Positions 41,312 through 50,923 are shown, counted from the stretch's first letter. The stretch is DNA of 64,000 nt from DASSBQ01 sp040981125 (GCA_040981125.1 JANRMQ010000001.1:1-64000), one strand, 5' to 3'. The notes: a model not told the origin generated them from the letters alone. A program made the numbers and translations.

Positions 41312-44109
41312 CGCAACCGCTGCCCCTTCACCCTTCCATGCCCGACCCCGACGAATCTGCGCGGCGCCTTTCCAAAGCCGTCTCGCGTGACCTCTATAAC
41401 ACTCTGCCGGTCGGCTTCTGTTTATTGGATGCGCACACTCGGGTGCTGTTCATGAATCTCCATGCCGGTCGCCTCCTGCGCTGCCATCCCGATACGGCCC
41501 GCGGCCACCTCCTTGATCGATTCATCGAACGCAAACTCGACGCGTCTTCCGATTCCGGAAGTCTCTGCTGGCAGGACCTGTTTTGCGCCGGCCGGCAGAC
41601 TCACGGCCTGTTCCAGAGCCGCTCCGGTCGCTCGCTTCATATCGAATGGACGCCGGGATCCTTGGAATCGTTCGACGGCGTGGCCACGATGTTGACGATT
41701 CGAGATGTGACGCGCGAGCTGGCTCTGGAGGATGAGCGGGACCGATTGGCCGCCATTGCGGAGGAAAGTCCCTACCCGATCGTCGAATTGGACCGCGATG
41801 CGCAGATGCTCTATGCGAACCCCGTCATGGTCGCGCTGCTGTCCCGATTCGGGTTCAATGATTCCGGTTGGTCCGATCTATTTCCCCCTGATCTCCCCTC
41901 GCTCATCGACCGGTGCCTCGCGAACGGAACACGCCTGTCGGTGCAGGAAGTCATGGTTGGAGGCGCCTGTTTCGCCTGGACGTTCTGCCCCGTGGCGAGC
42001 CATGACCGCGTACGGGGCTATGCCATCGACATGACGGAAGTGCACACCACGCACCGGATGTTGAACCAGACGGCCGACCATCTCCGGGAAACCAACCGGC
42101 AATTGGATCAGGCCCTCCAGCAGGCGCAGGCAGCCACCCAGGCCAAGGCCTCCTTTCTCGCGACGATCAGCCATGAACTCCGCACTCCCATGAACGGCGT
42201 CATCGGCATGGCCAGCCTCATGCTCGATACGGCGCTGACGGAGGAACAGCGGTCGTTTGTCCAGACCATCCAGCAATGCGGCGAAACACAATTATCGCTG
42301 ATCAATGACGTCCTTGATTGCAGCAAGATTGAAGCCGGAAAATTCCAATTGGAATGCATCGATTTTGACCTACGCGCAAGCGTGGAGGCGGTTCTGATGC
42401 AATGCGCGGAACGCGCACAATCCAAGAACTTGGAAATTGCCGGTCTCATACAGGCGTCCGTCCCGATCGCGCTCCGCGGCGATCCCGGCCGGCTACGGCA
42501 GATCCTGACCAATTTTCTAGGCAATGCCATCAAGTTCACCGCACGAGGCGAGGTGGTGTTGCGGGTTTGCCTTGATCAGGATCATGCCGATTCCAGCGAC
42601 CTTCGTTTTGAAGTGACGGACACCGGCATCGGAATCGGTCCTGACGTTCAAGTCCGCCTGTTCCAACCCTTTACCCAAGCCGACAGTTCGACCACCCGCA
42701 AATACGGCGGCACCGGGTTGGGGCTCTCTATCTCCAAGCAGCTGGCGGAATTGATGGGCGGCCATGTCGGCCTGCGGAGCGAGCCGGGACAAGGCAGCAC
42801 GTTCTGGTGCACGATGCGGTTTACAAAACAAGCGCAGTCGCCGCTCGCGGCTGAACCGGCCGCCGATCTGAGCGGACGCCGCATTGTGATCGTCGATGAC
42901 AATGACTCCGCACGCATGAGCCTGCAACAGCTGACGGAAGGCTGGGGGATGAAGACCGAGGGAGCGTCGGATGCGGCAACCGCCCGTTCGCTGATTGAAA
43001 AAGGCTTCGCCGAAGGCGCGCCGTTTGATGTGGCCTTGTTGGACATGTCGATGCCGGACACAAACGGCCTGGAACTCGCGAAGGCCCTCCGAACTTCTCC
43101 CGCTGCAGCCGCCATGAACATGGTGATTCTGACCTCGCTCAATGAACCGAGGCAAGCCGAACAGGCTCGGAGATCCGGTTTTCCCGCCTATCTGACCAAG
43201 CCTGTCCGGCACGAGCACCTCCAGTCCTGTCTCAGGACGGTGCTGGGCCTCGCAGATGGACCGGCCCGATCCGCCCACCTTCAACCTCAACCGGTCTCCC
43301 CCGCTGCGGTCTCGCGCCATGATACCTCTCGTCCGGTTTCACAACTGAAGGTGCTGGTGGCGGACGACAATCTCGTGAATCAGAAACTGACGGCGCGCAT
43401 GTTGGAGCGACTGGGATATCATCCCGAGGTGGTGGACAATGGGCGTGAGGCCCTCAAGGCTCTAAGCGGTGGTTCCTACGCCGCCATCCTCATGGATTGC
43501 CAGATGCCCGAGATGGACGGCTACGAAGCGACCCGGGTCATTCGCGCGCAGGAAAAAGAGCCCCGCATCCCCATCATCGCATTGACGGCCAATGCCTTGC
43601 AGGAAGATCGAGATCATTGCCGGGCAGCCGGCATGGATGATTATCTTTCAAAACCGATCACGACCAAGCAACTGGGAGAAGTCCTGGGACGATGGATCAC
43701 CGCGCCTGAGCCATCCGAGACGGAGGCCGGATTACCGAGTGCTCATCAGTCCATCCACAGCGACGCATTGTTCGACGCCGATCGGATGCTCGTCAACATC
43801 GGGGGCGACCCGGATCTATTCAAGCAACTTCTCGACATGTTCCTCGAACGATATCCCCTCATGTTGCGGGAGATCCGTGAAGCGCTGCGGACACAAGACG
43901 GCCCACGATTGGAACGTGCGGCCCACACGATGAAGGGAACCGCCGGTAATCTCTGCGCTGCGGAAATCATCGTCATCGCGGGTCAACTCGAGTCAATGGG
44001 GCGACTGGGAACATTGGACGAGGCGCCGGATCTCTTCCAGGCGCTTGAAGGAAAAGTCGGCGCACTCGCCCGGACGTTTCACGGCTATCCCGCTCGAACC
44101 CGCCCCTGA
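41308..44109 (+). CDS. Hybrid sensor histidine kinase with two receivers and HPt
   Basis: This 933-residue protein is read from the GTG at 41308, with GAGGGAG seven bases upstream, overlapping the HD-GYP stop. PAS-like domains lie at about 25-260, then HisKA with phospho-His in ATISHELRTPMNG near 284, and HATPase (LTNFLGNAIKFT, DTGIGIG, GTGLGLSISK). Receiver 1 (about 525-645) has LLDMSMPDTNG, receiver 2 (about 685-800) has LMDCQMPEMDG, and HPt has AAHTMKGTAG near 872. No transmembrane segment is evident, so sensing is cytoplasmic. The output partner is unknown. Confidence 0.92.
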   Translation: MTQPLPLHPSMPDPDESARRLSKAVSRDLYNTLPVGFCLLDAHTRVLFMNLHAGRLLRCHPDTARGHLLDRFIERKLDASSDSGSLCWQDLFCAGRQTHGLFQSRSGRSLHIEWTPGSLESFDGVATMLTIRDVTRELALEDERDRLAAIAEESPYPIVELDRDAQMLYANPVMVALLSRFGFNDSGWSDLFPPDLPSLIDRCLANGTRLSVQEVMVGGACFAWTFCPVASHDRVRGYAIDMTEVHTTHRMLNQTADHLRETNRQLDQALQQAQAATQAKASFLATISHELRTPMNGVIGMASLMLDTALTEEQRSFVQTIQQCGETQLSLINDVLDCSKIEAGKFQLECIDFDLRASVEAVLMQCAERAQSKNLEIAGLIQASVPIALRGDPGRLRQILTNFLGNAIKFTARGEVVLRVCLDQDHADSSDLRFEVTDTGIGIGPDVQVRLFQPFTQADSSTTRKYGGTGLGLSISKQLAELMGGHVGLRSEPGQGSTFWCTMRFTKQAQSPLAAEPAADLSGRRIVIVDDNDSARMSLQQLTEGWGMKTEGASDAATARSLIEKGFAEGAPFDVALLDMSMPDTNGLELAKALRTSPAAAAMNMVILTSLNEPRQAEQARRSGFPAYLTKPVRHEHLQSCLRTVLGLADGPARSAHLQPQPVSPAAVSRHDTSRPVSQLKVLVADDNLVNQKLTARMLERLGYHPEVVDNGREALKALSGGSYAAILMDCQMPEMDGYEATRVIRAQEKEPRIPIIALTANALQEDRDHCRAAGMDDYLSKPITTKQLGEVLGRWITAPEPSETEAGLPSAHQSIHSDALFDADRMLVNIGGDPDLFKQLLDMFLERYPLMLREIREALRTQDGPRLERAAHTMKGTAGNLCAAEIIVIAGQLESMGRLGTLDEAPDLFQALEGKVGALARTFHGYPARTRP

Positions 44110-44204
44110 TCCCCGTCGCGCCGTCCCATGCCGGCCGGAAAAAACAGAATCAACGACATGGCCGGGAGGCCAGCCATATAAGGACCGACGAACCGAGGAA
44201 TCTG

Positions 44205-44672
44205 CTACATCGCGGCGGTCTGGAGAACGGGCGCGGAGGAGGAACTCTGGGTGAAGAGCGGGTACCGTGTCGGGCAATCATCGGCAAGCACGACTTGTTT
44301 GCAGAGACGGGAACGGGGGTTCATGACCAGCGGTCCCCGGAGATTCCCGGTGATTCGGCTGGGATCATGCGATGGAATCGTGAGGATCACAGCGATGGTC
44401 AAATCCTGGCAGTCGGGGGCCGCGTGGATTTCGGCCAACGCTTCGACGGCAAGTTGCACCCGATAGTCCGGCTTGAAGAGGGCCGGGTCGATGATCACGA
44501 AGGCCAGATTCGGCTGGTCGACGCATTGCAGCCACTTGAAGGGCGCGTCGGTGTCATGATCGAGGATCACATATCGGGTCTGATCCGGAAATCCAAGAAT
44601 ACCGGAGGGAAATGTCAGCAGTGATCCCTCCTCCACCTCAAGATCGCCGAACCGGGTTGACACACATTTCAT
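44205..44672 (-). CDS. fliW: Flagellar assembly factor FliW
   Basis: This 155-residue FliW reads MKCVSTRFGDLEVEEGSLLTFPSGILGFP at its start and VILTIPSHDPSRITGNLRGPLVMNP in its conserved second half. FliW binds flagellin or CsrA alternately and relieves CsrA repression of flagellin translation. It lies 10 bases after csrA, the typical pairing, and is the last gene of the long minus-strand flagellar block. Confidence 0.95.
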   Translation of the reverse strand: MKCVSTRFGDLEVEEGSLLTFPSGILGFPDQTRYVILDHDTDAPFKWLQCVDQPNLAFVIIDPALFKPDYRVQLAVEALAEIHAAPDCQDLTIAVILTIPSHDPSRITGNLRGPLVMNPRSRLCKQVVLADDCPTRYPLFTQSSSSAPVLQTAAM

Positions 44673-44682
44673 CGATGTGACC

Positions 44683-44928
44683 TCACGCCTGCCGCCGTCC
44701 CGGCCGTTTTGAAAGTTCGCGAAATGCTTCCAGCGGAACGACGCCGGTCTCCGCCGCCATTCTGTTCTCCTCCTGGATACGGGCGTACACTTCGTCTCGA
44801 TGCACGTCGATCGCCGGCGGAGCTTCGATACCGAGTTTGACTTGGCCGCCTCTGACTCCCAGCACGACGATCCGAATGTTCGGGCCGATCGTCACCCCTT
44901 CACCCCGTCTACGAGTCAAGACCAACAT
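44683..44928 (-). CDS. csrA: Translational regulator CsrA
   Basis: This 81-residue CsrA reads MLVLTRRRGEGVTIGPNIRIVVL and VKLGIEAPPAIDVHRDEVY, the invariant RNA-binding strands, and has the longer C-terminal extension seen in FliW-associated CsrA proteins. It binds GGA motifs in leaders to control translation. The fliC leader at 26.9 kb has candidate sites. It is placed between flgL and fliW. Confidence 0.96.
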   Translation of the reverse strand: MLVLTRRRGEGVTIGPNIRIVVLGVRGGQVKLGIEAPPAIDVHRDEVYARIQEENRMAAETGVVPLEAFRELSKRPGRRQA

Positions 44929-45002
44929 ACGCGCCTTCCCCGGCGTGCAAGCTCATCATGCCGCCGCGATCAGACACGGCGCTTTCAGCGCCGGACGCAT
45001 CC

Positions 45003-45893
45003 CTACTGAAGCATCGTAAGAAGAGACGTATCAAAGATTTTGCTGAAGGCCCGGCTTGCGGCTTCAACCGCCACCTGCTGCAGGCTCAATTGAGTAATCG
45101 CCGCGGTCAGATCCGCGTCTTGATTGTTGGACAGCGCTTGTCGGATCGTCGTCGTCGTGGTATCCAGCGCCGTCTTGGTCACTTCGAGACGATTAGCCAT
45201 GGCGCCGATCTTCCCTTGGGCGTTGCTGATTTGATTGGTCGCCTGATCGAGGGTGCCGATCGCCGTGTCAATACCGGCGGCATTATTGCTTTCCAGCGCG
45301 CTCAACAAATTACTGACGCTGTCGAACACATTGGTCGTGGGCCCGCTAAACACCTCGCTCCCGGGGAGCAGAACTTGCGCGGTTTGATTACGCCCGACGC
45401 CAATGGATTGGCTCTCCGAATTGCCTTGATACGTCACCGAATCGCCGGATCCAATCACAAACGGCGTCACGTTCGTCTCCGTGCCGGCAAAGATCGCCTG
45501 TCCGCTCACGTCCGTGTTCGCCAGTTGAATCAATTGATGATGCAGTTGGCGCACTTCTTGGGCGATGGTCGTTCTGCCTTGGGCCGAAGTGGTGTCGCTG
45601 CGCGCCTGGATCGTTAATTCCCGAATACGCGTGAGGATGTTCTGTACCTGTCCGAGGGCGCTGTCGGCCGCGTCGAGACGGGCCGTGCCGAATTGAACAT
45701 TTCTGATCCATTGGTCGGTCTGAGCCAGAGACGATTTGTCGAGCACAATTTGGCCGAAAGCGGCCGGATCGTCGGACGGCTGCGTGACTTTTTTTTGCGA
45801 AGAGATCTGTTCCTGCGCTTGGAGAAGCTGCTGCCGGGATCGCTGAAGATTTGCGAGGAGCGTGCCGTACATCTGCTGGTCCGCGACTCTCAT
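45003..45893 (-). CDS. flgL: Hook-filament junction protein FlgL
   Basis: This 296-residue flagellin-like protein reads MRVADQQMYGTLLANLQRSRQQLLQAQEQISSQKKV near its start (helical D0) and ends with a helical segment containing QVAVEAASRAFSKIFDTSLL. The centre includes ADTDVSG-type text: LANTDVSGQAIFAGTET. It joins FlgK to the filament. It is 33 bases after flgK. Confidence 0.93.
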   Translation of the reverse strand: MRVADQQMYGTLLANLQRSRQQLLQAQEQISSQKKVTQPSDDPAAFGQIVLDKSSLAQTDQWIRNVQFGTARLDAADSALGQVQNILTRIRELTIQARSDTTSAQGRTTIAQEVRQLHHQLIQLANTDVSGQAIFAGTETNVTPFVIGSGDSVTYQGNSESQSIGVGRNQTAQVLLPGSEVFSGPTTNVFDSVSNLLSALESNNAAGIDTAIGTLDQATNQISNAQGKIGAMANRLEVTKTALDTTTTTIRQALSNNQDADLTAAITQLSLQQVAVEAASRAFSKIFDTSLLTMLQ

Positions 45894-45926
45894 AGGCCTC
45901 TCCGTTGTTCTGCGTGATCCATGCCG

Positions 45927-47315
45927 CTACCGTTTGAGCGTCAGGATGGTTTGGAACATTTCGTCCGCCACGACGATGAGCCGCGAGGCGGCCTGAAAAG
46001 ACCGCTGGTATTTGAGAAGGTTCACCAGCTCTTCATCGAGCGACACGCCCGAGATCTCGGCTCGATGCGCCTCCAGCTGCTCCTGGATGATTTCTTGCGC
46101 GCGTACATCCCGCTCCGCCCCCTGCATCGTCGAGCCGAACTCGCCGGCCGCGGCGCTGTAATACTCCTGGAACGTGGCATTTCCGAGCGAGGCGAATCCG
46201 GTCGTTTGGAGAGCGCCGACGGCCAGCGCGTTCACATTGTTTCCCGGCACGCCGGCGGCGGTGGACGACGCCGCAATCTTTTGAATGTCGGTCAGCGAGA
46301 CCCGGATCGTGGCGGCGGTCGTGCCGGCTGCCGCGAAAAACGGTTGCCCGGTCGAGCCGTCCAGACCGTATCCGGCTTGATGGACGCTGTTGACTTGCGT
46401 CACGAGAGCGGAAGCCAGTTGATCGAACGAACCTTGAATGGAGGGAAGCGTGTGATCCCGCACATCCAGCAGCCCTTTCAGGCGGCCGCTTGCGATAACG
46501 GAATTGAGCGTGGCCGCCCCGCCGCCTCCATCGTACTGCACATCCAGAAGCCCGCTGTTCGACGCATTCGCCGCGCCTTGCAACTCATACGTACGGTCCT
46601 TCTCCACGAGCACCTGTCCTCTGCCCACAAACACGGTCAACTGGCCTGTGCCGTCATCGACTGTTGACACATCCGCCAATTCCCCAAGTTGATTCAACAA
46701 TACGCCCCGTTGGTCGCGGAGGTCGTTGGCCTGCTGGACGCTGAATTCGGCTTGGCTGATTGATTTGTTCAATACCGCGATCCGCGACGCCAATTCATTG
46801 ATATCGGTAATCGTTTGACCGATCTGTCCGTCAAGCGCCTGTCGCTGCGCGGCCAGGTCCGTGGCATGTTGATTGAACTGGTTCGCCAAGTCCGTGGCCT
46901 TGGAGAGCAACACCGTTCGAGCGGTCTGGTCGGCGGGATTGGTCGCCACATCCTGCCAGGCGTTGAAAAACTCATTGAGGCCGGCTCCCAGCCCCTGGTC
47001 GTTTGAGTCGCCGAATAACGGCTGTACGCGCTGCAGCGCGCCGCGCGACGCTTGAAACTGTCCCTGCCGCTCATGCGATGTCAGGAGCTGCCGTTCAAGA
47101 AACGTATCGACGGTGCGGCGGATCTCCGAGGCTTGCACCCCGGTCCCGATTTGACCCGGCCGCCCGTTTTGCGGATCTGTTTCGGTCAGGATCGCCTGCT
47201 GCCGTGAGTATCCCGGCGTGTTGACATTGGAGATATTCTGTCCGGTCACGGCCAGGGCACGCTGGAAGGTCGCCAACGCGGACGTGCCGATTCCAAATAG
47301 ACCGTTGAGTCCCAT
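45927..47315 (-). CDS. flgK: Hook-filament junction protein FlgK
   Basis: This 462-residue protein has the FlgK N-terminal signature LFGIGTSALATFQRALAVTGQNISNVNTPGYSRQ and a C-terminus with SGVSLDEELVNLLKYQRSFQAASRLI. The middle contains LNEFFNAWQDVATNP, another FlgK mark. It is the first junction protein at the distal end of the hook. It lies 4 bases after the flgN gene. Confidence 0.95.
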   Translation of the reverse strand: MGLNGLFGIGTSALATFQRALAVTGQNISNVNTPGYSRQQAILTETDPQNGRPGQIGTGVQASEIRRTVDTFLERQLLTSHERQGQFQASRGALQRVQPLFGDSNDQGLGAGLNEFFNAWQDVATNPADQTARTVLLSKATDLANQFNQHATDLAAQRQALDGQIGQTITDINELASRIAVLNKSISQAEFSVQQANDLRDQRGVLLNQLGELADVSTVDDGTGQLTVFVGRGQVLVEKDRTYELQGAANASNSGLLDVQYDGGGGAATLNSVIASGRLKGLLDVRDHTLPSIQGSFDQLASALVTQVNSVHQAGYGLDGSTGQPFFAAAGTTAATIRVSLTDIQKIAASSTAAGVPGNNVNALAVGALQTTGFASLGNATFQEYYSAAAGEFGSTMQGAERDVRAQEIIQEQLEAHRAEISGVSLDEELVNLLKYQRSFQAASRLIVVADEMFQTILTLKR

Positions 47316-47318
47316 CAG

Positions 47319-47771
47319 CTACCCTTTGATTCCGACGCTGTGCGACAGGCTGCCGACTACCGAGCCGGTCTGAGAATAGAGCGGCGCCGACGCGGGAGAG
47401 CATTGCCAGAGGCTCAGACTGCCTTGCAAGAAGGCGAGTGATTGCGCGATCAGCGCGGCGTTGAGCCGGTTCATCCGGTCGGTGGCGCCGATGATCTCGA
47501 TGAGCGTCTGCTGCCGTTGTTCCAGTTCCTTGGAGAGACGGATTGAACCGGCCGCCGCTGCCTCCGTGAGGCAGCGACGCGATTGCTCCAGGTCGCGAAT
47601 CGAATCCAGCAGCTCCGATTTTTTCTCGGTCACATCGCTGAATTGTCCGAACGAGAGGGTCCGAATCGCTTGTTGCTCGTCGCTCAACAGGGCATGAAAT
47701 TGGCCGACCTTTTCGATCATGAGATCCAGGACTCGGCCGAGCTTGAGAAGGGCGGCGGATTCGTCAGACAT
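47319..47771 (-). CDS. flgN: FlgN-family export chaperone
   Basis: This 150-residue helical protein fits FlgN by size and place: it lies just upstream of its clients flgK and flgL, after flgM. Helical stretches (LGRVLDLMIEKVGQFHALLSDEQQAI, ELLDSIRDLEQSRRCL) and the C-terminal region with ALIAQSLAFLQGSLSLW are family-like. It holds FlgK and FlgL in export-competent form. Confidence 0.85.
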   Translation of the reverse strand: MSDESAALLKLGRVLDLMIEKVGQFHALLSDEQQAIRTLSFGQFSDVTEKKSELLDSIRDLEQSRRCLTEAAAAGSIRLSKELEQRQQTLIEIIGATDRMNRLNAALIAQSLAFLQGSLSLWQCSPASAPLYSQTGSVVGSLSHSVGIKG

Positions 47772-47837
47772 ATGGCCTCACATATCAGGACTGGATGATG
47801 GCGCGGACAGAATGTGGCCGGGCTCAGAGCTTCTTGC

Positions 47838-48143
47838 TTAGAGGATGGAATCGGTGAGGACCTGCCGGATCATCGAATCCGCAACCTTCTTTCCGTCCAT
47901 CGTATAGGTGCCGGCTTCCACCAATCGGCGAATGTGATCCACCCGGGCCTGACGCGCCACATCGGGGCGATCGAGCAAGGCTTTGATCCGCTGCAATTCC
48001 TTGGCATGGTCCGAGATCTGGACACGGTCTTGCTGTCCCGACCCGCCGCTGAGTGACGGTTGCCTGCTCTGATTCCGCTCAACTCCGTGAACTCCGAGTA
48101 GAAGCTTGGCCAGGTCCGCTCGGTTATTTCTTCCTATCTCCAT
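47838..48143 (-). CDS. flgM: Anti-sigma-28 factor FlgM
   Basis: This 101-residue protein has a C-terminal FlgM signature: DRVQISDHAKELQRIKALL, RVDHIRRLVEAGTYTMDGKKVADSMIRQVL. It binds FliA in the cytoplasm and is exported once the hook is complete, freeing sigma-28 for late genes. A sigma-28-like promoter lies about 60 bases upstream, fitting the usual feedback control. Confidence 0.94.
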   Translation of the reverse strand: MEIGRNNRADLAKLLLGVHGVERNQSRQPSLSGGSGQQDRVQISDHAKELQRIKALLDRPDVARQARVDHIRRLVEAGTYTMDGKKVADSMIRQVLTDSIL

Positions 48144-48201
48144 ACCCCGCTCCTCCGCTCGTGCCAGGACCGAGAAACCGGTCTGTTCCCTGTCGTTTCT
48201 C

Positions 48202-48229
48202 TTTTCGGTTGAACCGACCGGAAACTTGA
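48202..48229 (-). promoter_or_regulatory. Sigma-28-like promoter before flgM
   Basis: On the minus strand TCAAGTTT (48222-48229) matches the -35 consensus TAAAGTTT in 7 of 8 positions, and ACCGAAAA (48202-48209) matches GCCGATAA in 6 of 8, with a 12-base spacer. It sits in the gap between flgJ and flgM, where a late-class promoter is common. Confidence 0.5.
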
Positions 48230-48244
48230 GCAGCGGAGCCGGAA

Positions 48245-48574
48245 TTATTTGCCCGGCATGTTCCCTTCGATAAATTGGGTCAATCCTATCCCACCCGCCT
48301 CCGTCGCCAGGCGGCTGATCTCCTGGTCATAGAATGAATGCCATACCTGCTCGCCCTTGCGATCAAGAAAGCCGGTCGGGACCGTGTCTCTCATGGTTTT
48401 CAGCAGATAGGAGAGAAAGTAGGACTCGAATTCCTGAGCCGCCTCGTGGACCGAATGGCCCGCCTTCCGGCTTAGGGCTGCTTGCGCGTCACTCAGAGAG
48501 CCGGGAACGGGAGCTTGCGCCGCATTGATGGTCATCCAATTCTGTACAGATCCGATGTCGGCAGCATCCATCAT
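48245..48574 (-). CDS. flgJ: FlgJ-like rod-binding protein
   Basis: This 109-residue protein matches only the N-terminal rod-binding domain of FlgJ: HEAAQEFESYFLSYLLKTMRDTVP, then VWHSFYDQEISRLATEAGGIGLTQF. The peptidoglycan hydrolase domain present in gamma-proteobacterial FlgJ is absent, as in many other phyla. It acts in the periplasm as a rod cap scaffold. It lies 14 bases after flgI. Confidence 0.9.
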   Translation of the reverse strand: MMDAADIGSVQNWMTINAAQAPVPGSLSDAQAALSRKAGHSVHEAAQEFESYFLSYLLKTMRDTVPTGFLDRKGEQVWHSFYDQEISRLATEAGGIGLTQFIEGNMPGK

Positions 48575-48588
48575 AATCGTGCGCCTTT

Positions 48589-49902
48589 CTACACTATTTC
48601 AAGGTTCGCTTGAAGTGCGCCGGCCGCTCGCAACGCCGACAGGATCGCCACCAGATCACGCGGCGTGACGCCGACAGCATTGAGCGCCCGGACGACATCC
48701 CCCAACGTCACCGTCTGATCGACCACCATCAATCGAGACTGCTCCTCTTTCACATCGGTTTGTACATCGGGCGTGACGACGGTTTGGCCCTGCGCCGATC
48801 CGATCAAGGGCGCCGTCGGCTGCGAAACGTTCAAGGTATTCTTTACAGATATCGTGAGATTGCCGTGTGAAATGGCACAGGTGGAGAGGCGTACATGTTC
48901 TCCCAGCACTACCGTTCCGGTCCGTTCGTTGACGACGACTTTCGCCGGCACATCCACCGCGACATCCAATCCCTCCATGGCGGCGATGTATTCGACGACT
49001 CGCCCGTGAAACGGCGCAGGCAGCGAGGCCTTCACCAGTCCGCCGTTCACGGCGACAGCCGTCCCCTTTCCGAATGTGCCTTCGATCGCTTCGGCCGTAC
49101 GGATGGCGGTCGTGAAATCCGGATGCCTCAGCAACACCGACACGGAGTCCCATGATTCCAGATCGACCGCCACTTCCTTTTCCACGATCGCGCCGCCGGG
49201 CACGACACCGGCGGCTTGATGATTCTTGCTTACCGTCGCGCCGCCGGGGCCTCCTGTGCCTCCAAGGAACCCGCCGATCGACACGGGTCCCTGCGCGACC
49301 GCGAACACTTGCTGGTTCGGCGCCTTCAACGGCGTCAGCAGCAGCGTCCCACCTTGAAGACTCTTGGCATTCGCCATGGACGACACAACCGCATCGACCG
49401 TCATACCGGGCTTGATGAACGGGGGCAGCTTCGCAGTCACCATGACCGAAGCGATATTGCGGGTCAGCAATTGGATCGGATCGATCACCAGATTGATGCC
49501 CATCTTGTTCAACATGGACATCATGGCCTGGATGGTAAACTGGCCGCCGATCACCTGATCTCCGGTTCGATCGAGGCCGACCACCAGCCCATAGCCGATC
49601 AATTGGTTCTCGCGGACGCCTTCGATGCTCGCCACGTCCTTGACGCGGACTGCTTCGACCGGCGTGCCCATCCACAGTGAAATGATGACAAACGCCAGAA
49701 GGCTGACTACTGCACGCGACAGGAAGGCAGGATGCCGCCCTGATGGAGCGGCCTCTTCTTGAACTTCCGGCCGCGGCGCTTCGGGAATCGTGAGATACGG
49801 CGGATCGACCGTCGCAGGCCGCACGACGCCGCTCAACATCATTAACCGCAACGATTGCATGACTATCTGACGGCGCTGTTTCCGTCCCTGCATCGTGTCC
49901 AT
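48589..49902 (-). CDS. flgI: Flagellar P-ring protein FlgI
   Basis: This 437-residue FlgI contains VRVKDVASIEGVRENQLIGYGLVVGLDRTG, IASVMVTAKLPPFIKPG, GTLLLTPLKAPNQQVFAVAQGP and a C-terminal LGDVVRALNAVGVTPRDLVAILSALRAAGAL. Usual length is about 370. The surplus is an N-terminal extension of about 50 residues before the hydrophobic export segment VVSLLAFVIISLWMG. The start at 49902 has GAGAGG upstream; a shorter start at a later Met is possible. It forms the periplasmic P ring. Confidence 0.93.
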   Translation of the reverse strand: MDTMQGRKQRRQIVMQSLRLMMLSGVVRPATVDPPYLTIPEAPRPEVQEEAAPSGRHPAFLSRAVVSLLAFVIISLWMGTPVEAVRVKDVASIEGVRENQLIGYGLVVGLDRTGDQVIGGQFTIQAMMSMLNKMGINLVIDPIQLLTRNIASVMVTAKLPPFIKPGMTVDAVVSSMANAKSLQGGTLLLTPLKAPNQQVFAVAQGPVSIGGFLGGTGGPGGATVSKNHQAAGVVPGGAIVEKEVAVDLESWDSVSVLLRHPDFTTAIRTAEAIEGTFGKGTAVAVNGGLVKASLPAPFHGRVVEYIAAMEGLDVAVDVPAKVVVNERTGTVVLGEHVRLSTCAISHGNLTISVKNTLNVSQPTAPLIGSAQGQTVVTPDVQTDVKEEQSRLMVVDQTVTLGDVVRALNAVGVTPRDLVAILSALRAAGALQANLEIV

Positions 49903-49989
49903 CGTGACCTCTCTTTGCTCAACACTGTCGCTCGTGAATCGTATCTCGTATTTCGTCAGCAGCTAGTGGAAACATCTTTCACGATTTTC

Positions 49990-50218
49990 ATCTCACCCAC
50001 CCGCCCCGCAGCGCCGAGACGCTGCCTTCCTCAGTCTCACCCACCCGCCCCGCAGCGCCGAGACGCTGCCTTCCTCAGTCTCACCCACCCGCCCCGCGCA
50101 CTTCTGAAAGTGCGCTCTCCCGGTCTCACCCGCCCGCCCCGCGCACGCCTTCACACCCACCACACCCCCGTTTGCTTCGCAACCGGTCGCCCGGGACGTG
50201 CGCTTTTCCCGGGGAACG
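49990..50218. repeat. Hairpin repeat array 2, between flgH and flgI
   Basis: Two 44-bp units carry stem GCAGCG/CGCTGC around ccgaga (50008-50025 and 50052-50069). A third unit has stem GCGCACTT/AAGTGCGC around ctga (50096-50115). A long unit follows with outer stem GCGCAC/GTGCGC and an inner tttgcttcgcaa hairpin, ending near 50207. Flanks tctcacccgcc are constant. Upstream, 49903-49989 holds no gene. The array separates flgH from flgI on their shared transcript. Confidence 0.85.
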
Positions 50219-50923
50219 CTAAAACGGATAGATCCAATCCAAGATGCGCACAAACCAGCCGGGACGTTGCACATCATCCACCACCCCCAAGCCCGAGTAT
50301 TCGATCTTCGCATCGGCGATGGCCGTCGATTGCACCGTGTTTTTGGTATCGACATCCACCCGCCTCACAACACCGCCGATGACCATGATCTGCCGTTCGG
50401 AGTTCACGGTGACTTCTCGGCGACCCTCCACCCGCAGATCTCCGTTAGGCATAACCTGGGTGACAATGGCTGAAATGGTTCCGGTCAAGGTGTCTTCGCG
50501 ATTGGTCGCCCCCTTACCCCCGAATTTGTTCTTGGCGCTGGCGTCGATGCCGAAGCCGCGCGTCGCCTCCGCGCCCAACCGGATTCCGGGAATTCCCAAA
50601 TAGCCCATCGCGCCGCCGGTCAGGCTGTTGGAGATCGTCGAATCCCGCTCGGCGCTGGTGTCGGCGCTCTTCGAGCCTTTGTGTTTTTCCGCAATCTTAA
50701 TCGTGATGATGTCTCCGACCCGCATCGCGCGGAGATCCTCGTACAGATAGGCGCGGCCGTTCTCTTCCTGCCACAAGGAACCGGTGGTCTTCGGCGGGGG
50801 CAAGGGAGCCGCTTCCAACTTCTCCTTCGCCGGCGGGGACGAGTGGCATGCGCCGAGAAGACCGGCGACCAACACGAAGCCGGCGACCAGACCGCCTGCT
50901 GTCCGGGCTCGCTTAAAACTCAA
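50219..50923 (-). CDS. flgH: Flagellar L-ring lipoprotein FlgH
   Basis: This 234-residue lipoprotein has a signal ending in the lipobox LLGAC. The mature chain carries SLWQEENGRAYLYEDLRAMRVGDIITIKI, then IVTQVMPNGDLRVEGRREVTVNSERQIMVIGG and VQSTAIADAKIEYSGLG, all typical of FlgH. It forms the outer-membrane L ring, showing the cell has an outer membrane. Its start overlaps the flgA end by 11 bases. Confidence 0.95.
   Translation of the reverse strand: MSFKRARTAGGLVAGFVLVAGLLGACHSSPPAKEKLEAAPLPPPKTTGSLWQEENGRAYLYEDLRAMRVGDIITIKIAEKHKGSKSADTSAERDSTISNSLTGGAMGYLGIPGIRLGAEATRGFGIDASAKNKFGGKGATNREDTLTGTISAIVTQVMPNGDLRVEGRREVTVNSERQIMVIGGVVRRVDVDTKNTVQSTAIADAKIEYSGLGVVDDVQRPGWFVRILDWIYPF

Noticed and set aside
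49993..50355. Open frames running through the hairpin arrays (also near 61764-62042 and 63215-63487)
   Set aside because: They are by-products of GC-rich tandem repeats. The translated sequences merely repeat the module, and selection appears to act on stem pairing.
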